Assembly: GCF_016808095.1 (NCBI RefSeq)
Contig: NC_068970.1
Location: forward strand, 38,102,630 to 38,166,629
DNA: 64,000 bases
From: Vigna angularis
Lineage: Eukaryota; Streptophyta; Magnoliopsida; Fabales; Fabaceae
Reading direction: 5' to 3'
The translations under genes were made by a program, and so were the position numbers. Numbering within the stretch: the first letter of the stretch is position 1; every line of letters begins with the position of its first letter. The notes beneath the pieces were generated by a model. It did not search any database. It was not told where the DNA came from and saw only the letters and a program-made list of their open reading frames with translations. Positions 1 to 12,147 of this stretch are shown in pieces.

Positions 1-301
1 CTCAGCAGAAGAGAGCGTTGCAAGGTTGGTGATAGAGGTTCGCGAAGGTTTGGATCGTTCCTCAGTAAGGTGAGAAGAAGAATGTCGAAGTATTGATGTT
101 TGAGTGAGAACTTTCAATGGTGTTTGTATCTGCGGTGCGTTCTTGAAAGAATGAGTCGTTTGATCGAAAAAGGGTCTTAACCCACCCGTAGCTGTCCCAA
201 CCCATTCTATCAAGGGTTTTTGGGGCTGGGGGCTTTCAGAAAGCCCCTATTAAGTGGCCACTAAAACGAGGCTTAATTTTTAATAGGTGGATTAAAATGA
301 C
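1..301. other. unassigned left flank
   Basis: No open reading frame, RNA gene or repeat boundary that I recognise lies here. It may be the edge of a feature outside the window. Confidence 0.4.
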
Positions 302-310
302 ACCCCCTAG

Positions 311-1367
311 GAGTGTTACTCCCTCCACCACCATACAATATTTCTTACACCTCCCCAACTTTTCTTATTTTTAAAACTAACCTTATGTAAATATTTATTT
401 TTACTTTTACCTATTTTAATTTAAAACCCTATTTCCATTCTCATTCTCTTTTCTATTGCGACAGTAACCTCACACCCCCACATCCTTACATAACCCCTTC
501 CTTCCTCACATATCATTCCTCTCTCAAAGTTTCAACATTCTACTTCTCATTTTTATTTATTCTTCTTTTCCATTCCAGCCGTGACCTCCAACCCAACCGC
601 CACTTCTTCATCTCCAACCTCCCTCTAAACCATACCCTAGTTTTTAACCATCCTCACTAAAATTCTCTCTTTCTCATTCAAATATAACTTCTCACGCCAC
701 ACACTCCTCTTCTTTCCTAAACCACACTACAACTCAATTCTACTCTTTATTTTCTCCATGACGTTCCCATAAACAAGCCACATCATGCAAAGTTTCCTTT
801 TATATTACATCTACAACTTCCAGAGACCAATTAAATACTCTTTCTAACTCTTCTCTTTCTTTTTCTTTTTCTTTTTCAATAACAAAATCCTCTCTTCTTA
901 TAAGCTCCCTTCTTCTCACCATAATGCCATCTTCACTAGAAAACATACCAACAGACACTTATCTACAGTGCACACCTTCATTGTGAGAACCTTTCTCCTC
1001 CACCATCTTTACCTATTTTCTTCTTCTATGTTATTATTGAGTTTAAGCTTTTTCCCTTGTTATCAAAATCTCTGCTTTGCTACTTTTCCCTTCTCAGCTT
1101 TTTCTTCTTCTATGTTGGGAATGTGATTTCGCGATCCATAGCTTTTTTGGGCTCGTAGTTACAACTTTTCTAGATACTGACATCAGATGTAGATATGCAA
1201 CGGATGTTGATATTCGTTCGTTGACATTCGTTTAAGAATATAACGGATACTGACATCCGTTTATAAAGTTAAAATTTTTAATCACACAAAATTAAATATT
1301 ATAGAAGTACAAAAAGGGAATGAAGAGGTATAGGAAACACCTTGTGGTGGTGGAGGGAGGAACACTC
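311..1367. mobile_element. Mutator-like non-autonomous element (degenerate copy)
   Basis: The left end reads GAGTGTTACTCCCTCCACC and the right end, read on the other strand, GAGTGTTCCTCCCTCCACC, so the ends are inverted repeats. The nine bases outside each end, ACCCCCTAG and CACCCCTAG, agree at 7 of 9, as expected for an old 9-bp Mutator-type target duplication. The interior has no coding capacity. It contains degenerate copies of the AACGGATGTTGACATCCGTT palindrome near 1197-1262, also found in the related elements at 48.5, 56.3 and 58.5 kb. The termini are clear; the exact ends are less certain than in the other copies. Confidence 0.7.
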
Positions 1368-2174
1368 CACCCCTAGGTATGGTTGAGAGGTAATCATGTA
1401 TAGTAGACAAGAATCCAAACTAAGAGGAATCCAAACCAAGAGAGATTTTCGAATAGGGAAGGAAACACCCTGTGTAACATTCTTGTTAATTATAGTTTTT
1501 GTAGTTTGGAAGAATTAATATGATTTCTTTAAAAACATAAACAAAAGAGTCTTCTTATTTTTCGCTTTGCTTAGATTCTTTATGCTTGGTGGGTTTTGTC
1601 CTAGTCCGCATGACTCCTTTATACTTTTTCTTTTATTATTAATACAATCTTTTATGTCCTTCAGCACATCAAATCCTATCTATAAAAAAATAATTAAGAA
1701 AAATAAGAAATAAGAAATAGTTAGCTTTAAGCTTCATTCAAAGTTATTTTATTGTAAATTAAAAAGAAAATATATGTAACAATAAACAATTAATACCATC
1801 ACTCCAGTAACATACATCCTATCTCAAATAAAAAGAAGCACTCACTTGTCAAGAAATTAAAGGTTGTTGAAGAAGGTGAGAAACCCTTGGAAATGTTGGG
1901 TGAACTTTCCTCAACCATAGCTTACCAAAACCTATTTTAGGAATGGAAAAATTATGAAATATCCGTTAAATTAAAGGGTTGTTTTGGTCACAAAAAATCC
2001 ACATGGTATTTCACTCGACATCCACACAGGTCCATATGGCCGTATCTCATAGTTATTATAATACAATACATTCGAAAACTCCATTTTGCTGTTAGAGCAG
2101 GAGGAAGCTCATAACCACGTTAACTGTTCTTCGTTCTGGTCCCTCCCTCGTTTCTCATCAACATACCCAGCAAC
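1368..2174 (+). promoter_or_regulatory. upstream region of the GDSL gene
   Basis: This AT-rich stretch precedes the GDSL start codon. A TATA-like TTATAATA at 2056-2063 lies about 115 bases before the ATG, which would allow a 5' leader of roughly 80 bases. No other gene is visible here. Confidence 0.35.
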
Positions 2175-4992
2175 ATGCAAGCCTCTTTCTCACACTCCTT
2201 TCTCTCTAAGATTTTCCTGCTTTTGATCTTGTCATGTTTTGTGGCCACCATTGAAGCTTCTAAGAAGCAGGTCTCAGCCATGTATGTGTTTGGAGACTCC
2301 ACAGTAGACCCTGGAAACAACAACTTCATAGACTCCGCTTTCAGAAGCAATTTTCCACCATATGGTAGAGATTTTGTTAACCAAGTTCCCACAGGAAGGT
2401 TCACCAATGGGAAGCTTGGCACTGATTTTATTGGTATACCAACTTCTCTTTTCACTTTCTTTGCATGTTGAGTATTTAACTGTTATGTAACTTGTTCATA
2501 ATTAAGATGTGCATTTACCAAAAGTGATCTCTCTTTGCTTCATGCATGTTGCAGCTTCATATTTAGGCCTAAAAGACTTGTTACCACCATATTTGGATCC
2601 GAATCTCAGCGACAAAGAAATCGTAACGGGTGTCAGCTTTGCCTCTGCTGGTTCTGGCTTTGATCCACTAACTCCAACTTTGGGTGTAAAACTCCTGTTT
2701 CTCTTTACCTTCATTTTTTTTTTTATTTCATTTGTAATGATGTTGTCGTAGAGATTTTATATACAAGTTTTTTAATATAATATTATAGTTATATAAAAGT
2801 TTATTTTAATAAGATTTATTATTTATTTCATCTATATTATTGGATTAGATAATTTTAAACACATACTTAATATTTGTTTATAATTTTTCTTTGTTTTCTC
2901 TCTTACAAGGAGTTCATCTATATTTTTAGTTTTTATTCGTTCTGAGAAATTTAGTTTAAGGTTTTCCTGAAAATGATAAATTTAGTCTATCAATGTGAAT
3001 AAATTATTTTTCCGGTTTAAGTTAAATATTTAGCGGTAATGTCTTATAGTCATGAAATTAAAAATAAACTAAATTCACATGTTATTTTAAAATTATAAAA
3101 TTAAAATCATCAGTTAAAAAAGAAAAAATTACTGAAAGCATATAAAAAAAACATTTCCTATGAAATTCTAAAGCAGTTGTTTTATACATGGGCTTTTACT
3201 ATGTATCTTATAATAATTGTTTACTATTTTCTGCTAATAACATCATGTACCATGTCACATTAATAGAACAGACATGTTTTCACAGTTTCTGTAATTGAAT
3301 ACACTTTTTGCTTTCAATGGAAACCGATATATATGGATTGTACTCTCAACTAACATTGTGTTGTTTTGTCTTGGCAGAATGTGATTTCAATACCAAAGCA
3401 ATTGGAACATTTTAAAGAATACAAAAAGAGGTTAGAGGGTATGCTTGGTGAGCGAAAAACCGAACATCATATGAACAGTGCTTTCTTTTTCATCAGCGCG
3501 GGTACAAATGACTACGTTATTAATTATTTTTCTGTGCCGATACGAAGAAACTATACTCCATTAACCTATGGACAGTTCTTGCTTCAGCATGTTAAAGATT
3601 TCATACAGGTTTGAATCTGATACATACACACTTTTGTTTCATTCAATATTTATATATAAAAGGTTCAACTTTGGATAAAAAGTTGTGAAAAATAAAATGC
3701 GCAGCTGCTTGCATTAAATTTGCTACAGTCGATAATTAGTTCGGAGACTACATATACTATTTAGCGAATGCCCCAACTAGACCACTTTATGGAAAACAAT
3801 AATAAAAAAGAAAAATCTTGAACAACTTCATCCAGCATTTAATGAAAGTTGCTAAAAAAACCTATTCTTTTATAATCGGTGTTTGTCTATTTTACCATTT
3901 TTCATTATTTTATGTAAATCCTCAGATAACTTCCTTTTCTATATTTCAAATAAATTTCAACACTTACCCCATAATTTCATTATGGCACTCAATATTCAAC
4001 AAGATGGGATTCTTTTTTTATAAAATAAAAAATAAAAGGTCGGTAATTAGTATTTAGTAGTTATAATGTTGATAAGGCAGATCAGAAAAACAAGAAAGCG
4101 TCAAGCATGCTAATCCAACAAAAAAATTGAAATCATCACAAATTTCACAGCCCAGATTGATAGAGAGAAAGTTATATAGTTACTACTTTCATTTAATTAA
4201 AACAAGTGCTCACTAACTTAAACTAAGTAGATTGTTTTTGGTTTTAGGAAAATCTCATTTTCCAATGAATGATTATATTACCCTATACTATCAATGTGGA
4301 TTCACTTTTAATATGTTTTAATGTGAAACCAACACATAACAACATCATGAAATTTATGTTTAGAATAAATAAGTAATTAACACAAGTTGGTGTGATTATA
4401 GAATTTATGGAAAGAAGGTGCAAGAAAAATAGCTTTGGTTGGACTACCTCCAATGGGGTGCTTACCGATCGTGATCACATTGAATTCCCATAATGTGATT
4501 TTCGAGCGTGGTTGTGTAGACAAGTATTCAGCTGTTGCGAGACATTACAATATGATGCTTCAACATGAATTGTTCTTAATGCAACTAAACTTCTCCAATG
4601 TTCCTCTGGGTGCCAAAATCTCGTACATCGACATATATGAACCCTTGAACAATATGATCCAATCGCATGAAAATTTTGGTTAGATAAATCTAAACCCTTG
4701 ATTTGGTCATCATTTCACCGTACTATTACCTAAATAGATAAGCTTATATAAGTAATTAATTAAGTTTCTTGTATGTGTGTTATGTGTTTTGTTGGTAGGT
4801 TTTGATGAAGTTGATCATGGTTGCTGTGGAAGCGGTTACATCGAAACAACCTTTATGTGTAATGGGTTTTCATTCGTGTGCTCTGATCCATCAAAGTTTG
4901 TCTTCTGGGATTCAATACACCCTACGGAAAAGGCATACTTTCGCCTATTTATGGTAGCTCGTCCCAACATCGATGCCCTAATTAACGCCTAG
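2175..4992 (+). CDS. GDSL esterase/lipase, five exons
   Basis: Exons are 2175-2433, 2555-2685, 3378-3608, 4402-4678 and 4799-4992, all with GT..AG introns. They give 363 aa, normal for plant GDSL lipases (about 350-370). A hydrophobic signal peptide covers roughly residues 8-28, so secretion is likely. Block I FGDSTVDPGNNN carries the nucleophile Ser42; block II is VSFASAGSG; block III GTND supplies the oxyanion Asn174; block V DSIHPT supplies Asp337 and His340. All catalytic residues are present. Family knowledge says these enzymes hydrolyse esters of lipids or wall-linked acyl groups; the substrate here is unknown. Exon 2 is best ended at GGT|GTAAAA because that keeps exon 3 in phase. Introns 2 and 3 (692 and 793 bases) are AT-rich and hold no recognisable insertion. 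It seems functional. Confidence 0.95.
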
Positions 4993-5279
4993 AATCGATT
5001 CCTCTCGTTTATATATTATATACACTTGTTAATTCTATTTGCTTAGTGTTGGAAATTTAGAATAAAAAGTCTTGTTTGTACCAAACTAAAAGGGCTTTAT
5101 GGAAAATAGAAAAATAACAAGTTTTTTCTTATTTGTATAAAAACACCCTTGTTTTTCTTGCATCTTCCTAGTTTTAGTACTATATATACTCTTATAATTT
5201 TGATTCCCTCGTAAATTCTTAAGTTAACGTTACTTATTATGATTATCGATTAGTTAACTTAAAAAATTGTCATCAAGAT

Positions 5280-5693
5280 TGTTTCGGTTATGGCGCCGAG
5301 TCACCAAACTCCTTCACAATTTGCCTTCGTGTTGTCCGGTCTCGTTCCAAGCTCCGCTGCCTTGCTCTTCTGTCCGGGAAGGAACCTGTCAAAGATCCTC
5401 TGATGCCAAAGTCAGTGTATGAACCGTTCGGCAATTCAATAAAACAGTAATAAATGTGCAGTAAATGCAACCTACCTACCACTCACCTTTGACCTATATT
5501 TATAGTTTTCGTCATGGGCTTAGGATTAGTGAAAAATTAATCACGGTCCAATTTTAGCCCAATAGCTCTAATTGTTACTTACCTTGATCATGGTCTTAAT
5601 GACCCAGATAAGCTTACGACCGGTCTTGGTAGCACCGTCTTGTTAGGTTGATCTTACGTGGTCTTCCTTGGACCGTCCGGTCCGTATGGTACA
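5280..5693 (-). repeat. 3' LTR of the Tat-type element
   Basis: This is a 414-bp repeat beginning TGTTTCGG and ending GTACA in + strand terms, the same length as the partner at 17865-18278. Only scattered substitutions separate the pair. It abuts the AAGAT duplication on the left and a purine-rich tract on the right. Confidence 0.92.
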
Positions 5694-5710
5694 CAAGCCC
5701 CCCAAGCCCT
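5694..5710 (-). promoter_or_regulatory. polypurine tract of the Tat-type element
   Basis: Read on the - strand, the sequence next to the 3' LTR is GGGCTTGGGGGGCTTG. This is the expected position for the primer of plus-strand DNA synthesis. Confidence 0.65.
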
Positions 5711-6003
5711 ACTGCACGCAGTGGACGTTGGGTTGAAAGCTAACTATGTTGGTTGTAGGTATGGGAGTTCCTTTTACGGACCGTTCGTCTTTGGCCGAGG
5801 ATTTATGCTGGTGAGTGCGCCATGTGACTACCGGTTTCAAGCTGTGGAAATCCTGCTGCCCTCCCACTTTCGAAAATGGGTTTGGGCGGGAAAACACGTG
5901 TCATGCGTGTGATGGTGGGAGCTGAGGCGTCTTCGCATCCGGACCGTTGATCGTGGGAGTTTTTTTGACGGTAAAGATGCATTGACGGTTACAAAATTTT
6001 TCC

Positions 6004-6011
6004 TATAAATA
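6004..6011 (+). promoter_or_regulatory. TATA box before the antisense ORF
   Basis: TATAAATA lies 81 bases before the ATG at 6092 and is followed by a CT-rich leader, as in typical plant promoters. It points opposite to gag-pol and would drive the antisense ORF independently of the LTR. Function is inferred from sequence only. Confidence 0.55.
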
Positions 6012-6091
6012 GGAGGGTAGGAACGCTGTCATTTTCACTCTTTCTTCTTTTTCTTCCGTCTTCAGAGTATTCTTTTTCCCTCAGGTAATAA

Positions 6092-8422
6092 ATGGCAGTC
6101 GTCCATGTTGAGTCTTCTTTGGAGTCGTCGGGCAGAAGCGATGGGGGATCGATGGGCGGTGATGGCGAGCGTGGTTCTTATCCGAGCTCAGTGTCGTCCT
6201 CCTTTCTGGAAGAGTCCGACCGATCATTGGGGTTAAGCTCTCCTGTAAATAATAAGGATCGGTCGCCAGAGCCTAACTCCCCCATGTGTGCGGATAAGAG
6301 GATTATCTTCGGGATACCCATCAATCTTCTCAAGGGTGGTATCCCTGTAGATGACATGCCCGCAGATCCGGTTGGCAATGTGACCGCTATCCCGGGGTCT
6401 GACTAGGCACCGCACGATGCTAGTTTGTTCGCATCGGAGTATGACACTAAGAAAGCGCTGACGTGGAGAATCGGTCGGCTCTATATTGTTAGAGACATAA
6501 AGGATTCCCGACTGATACGGGCGGGAGTGAGCAGGAGGAATGAGCGGGTTTATCATGGGAAGGGGTCAAGGTCGGACGATTTTTTCGATCAACTTTGCGT
6601 TCGGGTACCTTTTACCATGTTTCAAATGGCCGTTCTCAGGGAATTGAACATTGCCCCAGCACAACTACATCCAAATGCTTGGGCGGTCGTCCAGGCGTTT
6701 ATGGCGATGTGTTCGGCCATAGGGATAACCCCGACGATCCCGATTTTCTTTCATTATTTCGACGTTCGCCCACTCCCTAAAGGTGGTTGGATTTCTTTGA
6801 CATCTGTCAAAGATAGGACCCTTTTCCGTCCGTATTCTGACTCATACAAGAATTTCAAGAATCAATTCTTCAAAATCATTATTGACGAGGCCGGCTGTCA
6901 TGAGTTTCATGATGCGGCAGGAAATCCCTTGTTCCCCTTTTATTGGACAAGGAACCCCAAGAAAATAAAGGCATATCCAATTGGTGTACTAAACCCAGTT
7001 GACTTGGAAGCCGTTTGAACCATCAACACTCTCTCCTGCCGTCTTTCTGCCCGCGGCTTAGTCGAATGCCTTCGTCATGAGGATTGTGAACGAAAGGCGT
7101 TTGGTATGGTATTTTATTTTCGGTTTGTCTTTTTTAATAAGTCGATGTTAACTTAGCTGAATTTTTGTGTGTTTGTCAAATATCATGTCTGCTCCTCCTC
7201 CCCGCAAATCCAACTTCATGGCTTCGAGGAAAGGAGTCGTTGCTAGCTCCTCGAGCGGCCCGGAACAGGTTGCCCCGACCGCCCTCCGTCCACCCACCAT
7301 CAAACGTGCCTCCTCTTCCAGCCGGATACCAGTTGTTCCTCCGGTTGGCTCCAAGGCTTCCCTAGTTGCTACTATTGTGGTTCCTCCGGACGTCGCTGTT
7401 GCTGCGGGAAACGAACCCCCCAGAACCCTTCGATTGTATTCCTAGACCCATCATCTGAAGCGGCCACCACCTTTGTCCAACCCCTCGTCAAGAAGAGGAA
7501 GGGGCACAAAGAGGGGGAAAGACCTACCTCCAAGAAGGGGCATAAAGAGAAAGAGGGATCCTCCTCCCGGTCTGCTTCCAAGAAGGGACGCAAAGGGAAA
7601 AAAGGGTCATACTCCCGGCCGCTTCCGGATGGGATTTTTAGCCCTGCGTTCAACATAAGTGAATGAACAAACTTTCACATGAGTTCTACACATCGGGCGT
7701 TGATCGAGCCATCGTAGAAGCCGGAGCTAACCAATGCGATGCTGGAGATGTCTACCCGGGCGGCTTCTTTAGCTTGGTATCTTCGGGAATATGCTGATCA
7801 GAGAGGTGTTGAGCATGTTTGGGCCGAGCTTCTTGCCGAGAAGCAGATTTCTGATGATCTTCGGGCGGCCATGGAGGAGGTGCTTTCGGCTCAGGATGAG
7901 TTGGATAAGAAAAATGACGAGCTTTAAGTCGAGCTCGATGAGGCCAAGGAGAAACTAATTGAGACAACCGATCGTCTTCGTGATGCTCGGGCGAACTATG
8001 ATCGGCTAGTGGGTGAGTGTGGGCAGCTAAAGGTGGTAGTTGTCCGTCAAAAGAAAATGGAAAGCGGACTTCTCCAGAAGAACCAAGCATTGGAGGACGA
8101 CTAGGCGAAAGCCAAAGAGAAGATATCCGAGCTGGAGGCGGGTATCGTGTTCGAGCACGAGGAGGGTTTTAACAAAGCTCTCTGCCAAGCGTCCGTCCTC
8201 ATGGGGGTGAAGGAGTCGTTTGCCTTGGGTTTCGACATAGAGAAAGATGTGTTCGATGGGGTCTTGGTCCCACTCGAGTCCCCGGCCGCCGAGGAGACGC
8301 AACCGGAGTTGGAGAATCCTCCGAACGCTGAGGCCACGGAGAAAGAGGTTGAGCTTGAAGATGATGAGGCCGAAGAGGTTAACGACGCTACGGGCAATGA
8401 TGACGGCCGTTTGGCCGACTAG
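6092..8422 (+). pseudogene. antisense ORF of the Tat element (putative gypsy-type transposon protein, Transposase_28-like)
   Basis: The ORF starts at ATG 6092 and runs in one frame to 7018, except for a TAG at 6404-6406 and a TGA at 7016-7018. The core (about 6425-7015), with VPFTMFQMAVLRELNIAP and LHPNAWAVVQAF, looks like the plant family annotated as putative gypsy-type transposon domain (PF04195). A likely intron near 7107-7160 leads to a Ser/Pro-rich linker (from about 7185). A charged coiled-coil segment (7676-8422) follows, interrupted by TAA at 7925-7927 and TAG at 8102-8104, and ends in an acidic tail. Such antisense genes are known in Tat elements such as Grande and Retand; their role is unknown. 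This copy is broken. Confidence 0.75.
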
Positions 8423-9002
8423 GGTTTTTAGTTTTATGTTAGGGGTTTTGTTTTTTGTTTTATTTTTTTATGTAATCATACGTGTGGCCCGGCGGCCAAC
8501 ATCATAATGTGTTTTAGGTTTTGGCTTTACCGACCCACTACTGACTTTTTGTATACCCCCATATGCGTCAATACGATTTCTTTTTTCTGATTCTCCTAAG
8601 TTATCATTATTTTTTGGCTGGTTGTTTGATTTTATCATCCTGCTATTTTCGTTAATAGCTTTTAATGATAATCCACACTTCGGATCAGGTGATTGTTCTT
8701 TTAGGAGGAACTTTCCATTCACCATCCGGCCAAGTTGACAGTGGTTCCGTTTGACTCGTTATTCATCAACTTGGTCTTTCGCACGATCCGAGCGGCAATG
8801 GTTCTATGGGAAGAACTCACCGTTCACCGCCCGGCCAGGTTGACAATGGTTTCGTTTGGAACTCGCCGTTCATCAACCTAGATTTCTTTTTTGATTAAGC
8901 GCTTTGTTGGACTATGTCCTTATCGTAGAGATTTTTGGCAAAAGTGAGACGCCCTGTCATTGTATTAATCATCTCAAGAAAATGTACAATAAAAAATAAC
9001 TA
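8423..9002. other. convergent spacer between the antisense ORF and pol
   Basis: Both transcription units of the Tat element end here tail-to-tail. A degenerate tandem duplication of about 110 bp at 8704-8885 carries the repeated pattern CATCCGGCCAAGTTGACA / CGCCCGGCCAGGTTGACA. No coding potential is visible. Confidence 0.5.
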
Positions 9003-10100
9003 TTAACTGAAATAAAATTTGAGATGAGTGGCATTCCAAGTGTTTGGAATGGGATGTCTGTCTGGGAACGAGAGCCTATAAGCTCCGTTTCCCAAGGCCT
9101 TTGAAATTCGAAAAGGTCCTTCCCATTTGGCTGCTAGCTTGCCGTGAGTTGCCATCCACCGAGCTTCTCCAGTCTTTCTCCATACTAAATCACCCTCCTA
9201 GAAGTTTTTAGGTCGGACTTTTGAGTTATATTTTCTTTCTACCATTCGCCTACACGCTTCTGCCCTTAAAATCGCTCGGTCTCTTCGTTCTTCTAGGGAG
9301 TCAAGTTCCACCCTTAACTCCTCATCGTTTAACTGAAGGTCCTCCTTTTGGCGCCATAGAAAGGGTTCTCCCAACTCGACCAACAACATGGCGTCAGTGC
9401 CATATGTCAAGTTAAAAGGCGTCTCTTCAGTTGTCCCGTGCGGGGAACACCGATAAGCCTATAACACTTCCGGGAGCTCTTCAACCCACGCTCCCTTCCT
9501 TCCACCCAATTGCTTTTTCAACTCGGCCACGATGGTCTTGTTCACGGCTTCCACCTGACCGTTCGTCTGAGGATGCTCCACCGAACTGGTAATGTGCTTG
9601 ATCCCCATACCCTTGTAATATTCTGCCAACTTTTTATCAACGAACTGCCGTCCGTTGTCCGTAACGATTGTCCGTGGAAGACCGAATCGACACACCAATT
9701 TCCAGTAGAATTTCTATACCTGCAACGCCGTGATGGTCGCCAAGAGTTCAGCCTCCACCCATTTGGTGAAGTATTCGATTGCTACCAGGAGGAACTTCTT
9801 CTACGCCCGGCCCACGGGGAACGGGCCGACTATGTCCATCCCCCATTGAGCGAACGGTCAGGGCGACGTCATGGTGTGCAAGGTGTACGGTGGCGCATGT
9901 GTGTTGTTGGCGTGGGCTTGGAAGCTGAGGCACTTCTGAGCGAAGGACCTAGTGTCCTCCTCCATGGTCGGCTAATAGTATCCGGCCCGCAGCACCCGAG
10001 CTTTCAGAGCTCGACGACTGGTGTGGAATCCACAGATTCCATTATGGAGCTCGTTCATGACATATTGTGCTTCTGCCTTACCGAGGCACTTGAGGAGGGG
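9003..10100 (-). pseudogene. integrase region of Tat pol
   Basis: Reading from 10100 down: a zinc-binding HHCC region (HNGICGFHTSRRAL, then AQKCLSFQ), the catalytic core with WGMDIVGPFP, a DNGRQF block and SVEHPQTNGQVE, then a C-terminal GDLVWRKTGEARWMATHGKL segment ending in FYFS and a stop at 9003-9005. Nonsense codons sit at 9198-9200, 9459-9461, 9714-9716, 9801-9803 and 9972-9974, plus a TGA near 9855. The D, D, E positions are recognisable but the protein cannot be made whole. The enzyme would insert retroelement cDNA into chromosomes. Confidence 0.88.
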
Positions 10101-10434
10101 GGTTGGAAAATCCTCTCCTATATAAATCGTCCCCTACCAAAAGGTAGCGAACAATCTTCTTGGCGTCGGCCGGCTTAATCGGTTGACCTGCATCTTGCTG
10201 GGCCACTACTGCTCGAATCTCCGTTCGCTAGTCCCCGACTTCACCCTTTGACACCACCAAGCATTCGACTGACGGTTGTAGCAATACTTGGCATATGATT
10301 ATCGTCAACTGCTCTTTATCTTTCCCCGAACTTAGCTTCGATAACATGTTTTCCCGAGTGTTGTCCTCGCGGGGAATGTGTCGGATGTCGACCTTATCAA
10401 ACAGTTTTTCCAGGGCAGTCGCTTTGTGGAAATA
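10101..10434 (-). pseudogene. linker between second RNase H and integrase of Tat pol
   Basis: The - strand keeps a readable frame containing VDIRHIPREDNTRENMLSKL, the usual extension after the second RNase H. It is broken by TAG codons where relatives usually have Gln (before YFH) and Trp (in GDWRTEI). No separate domain is evident. Confidence 0.65.
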
Positions 10435-10800
10435 CTAGAGGAGCTTATCCTCTTTCACCTGGAACTCTCCATTCATCTGTCGCACGACAAGCTGGGAATC
10501 CGTCCGGCACACCACCCTTCGTGCCCCCATATCCCATGTTAGCTCTAGGTCGTCCACTAGGGCCTCATACTCTGCCTGGTTATTGGAGGCTTTGAACTTG
10601 AAGATTAACGAATGTTCCAGCAAGAAGTCGTTCGGGCCCTCTAGAACTATACTTGCCCCGCTCACAGACCGTCCAAACATGCCGTCGACATACAAGTTCC
10701 ACTCATCATTGACCGTTAGGGGCAACACTGCTGCAAAATCGGCCAAGTGTTGGCCCTTAATCGATCCTCTTGGCTCATAACGTAGACCGAACTCAGACAA
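10435..10800 (-). pseudogene. second RNase H domain (aRNH) of Tat pol
   Basis: A 121-codon open segment shows LYVDGMFGRSVSGASIVLEGP, SNNQAEYEALV and CRTDSQLVVRQMNG, which match the Asp-, Glu- and Asp-bearing motifs of the archaeal/plant-type RNase H. Possession of this extra domain after the retroviral-type RNase H is a Tat-lineage trait. It lies directly after the first RNase H, and upstream frame breaks silence it. Confidence 0.85.
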
Positions 10801-11456
10801 CTATATCGCCCATCCCACCATTTGTCCCGCCAAGTCGGGCTTCCTCAAGATTTTGGAAATAGGGAAGTTCGTCCTGACGACGACCTGGTAACTCTGGAAA
10901 TACGGCCGAAGTCTTCTAGAAGCGTTCAACAAGGCTAAGACCACCTTTTCCACCTGTAGGTAACGTGTTTTTGCCTCCTGGAGGGTTCGGCTTATGAAGT
11001 ACACGAACCTAGACTCGGGTCGCTCTTGGAGCAAAACAGCGTTGATCGCCGATTCTGAAACACCTAGATAGATCTGCAAATCTTCTCCTGGCGTCAGGCG
11101 GTTCATCACCGGGGGATTCATCAAGATTGTCTTCACATCCTTGAATGCTTTCTCGCATTCATCATCCCACATGTTGTTGGATCCTTTCCTCATCTTTCTT
11201 AACACTGGTCGAACCCGTTCGACCAACTTAGGAATGAATCTTGACAGCGTTGTGAGTCGGCCGACCAATCTCTGGCCTCCTTAAGGGTGACTGGGCTTAG
11301 CATTTCCAACACGGCCGCACATTTGTCGGGGTTAGCTTCGATTCCTCGGGCGGTTAGCATAAACCCGAGAATCTTTCCAGCAGCCACCCCGAATGTACAC
11401 TTTGTTGGGTTTAACCACATCCCAAATTTCCTGACTTGTTTGAATACCTCCTGCAA
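10801..11456 (-). pseudogene. reverse transcriptase thumb/connection and first RNase H of Tat pol
   Basis: Two overlapping frames (11199-11456 and 10801-11268) together cover LNPTKCTFGVAAGKILGF, then DDECEKAFKDVKTIL and the RNase H segment SESAINAVLLQE with FISRTLQEAKTRY. The change of frame near 11230-11270 shows a small indel. It continues the reverse transcriptase upstream. Confidence 0.85.
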
Positions 11457-11461
11457 GTCCT

Positions 11462-12118
11462 TCAGGTGTTGCCTGCCATCAGAGAACGAACGACCATGTC
11501 ATCAACGTATACGTCCATACATCGATCGATCTGCCTAGCGAAGATCTTATCCATCAGACGTTGGTACATTGCTCCAGCGTTCTTCAAGCCGAAGGGCATA
11601 ACTTCATAAAAATAGTTTGCCCTATCTGTGATGAATGTTGTCTTCTCCCGGTTGGGTTCGTACATGGTTATCTGGTTATACCCAGAGTATGCATCCAAGA
11701 AGCTTAACATCTTATCACCCGAGGCCTCGTCTACCAACGCGTCAATGCTCGACAAAGGATGAGAGTCCTTAGGACAGGCCTTATTCAGGTCGGTGTAGTC
11801 GGTGCACATGCGCCATTTTCCGTTGGCCTTCTTTACCATGACCACATTGGCAAGCCAAGTGGTATATGTCACCTCCTTGACAAGTCCAACCTCCTTGAAC
11901 TTTCTCACCTCCTCCTCAACAGCTTTCCTCTTCTCTTCTCCCATCCGCCGCTTCTTCTGCGCTACTGGACGCGCCTCCTTAAACAATGCCAATTTGTGTG
12001 ACATGACCGAGGGGTGGATCCTTGGAATATCGGCAGCCGTCCAGGCGAATAGGTCCCGATTTCTCCACAGAACGGACTGGATCTCCTTCTCCAGTCCTTG
12101 CTCTAGTCCACGGGCCAT
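11462..12118 (-). pseudogene. reverse transcriptase core of Tat pol
   Basis: The 218-codon open segment contains WRMCTDYTDLNKACPKDS, FLDAYSGYNQI, FYEVMPFGLKNAGAMYQRLM and the catalytic YVDDMVV (close to the usual YVDDMLV). These are the successive fingers and palm motifs of Ty3/gypsy reverse transcriptase. The segment is intact in itself, but the polyprotein around it is broken. Confidence 0.92.
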
Positions 12119-12147
12119 AGTGGTAGTCTTGGAGACGTCTTTTCGTA

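Noticed and set aside
2120..2455. 111-codon ORF antisense to GDSL exon 1
   Set aside because: It is a shadow of the coding exon on the opposite strand.
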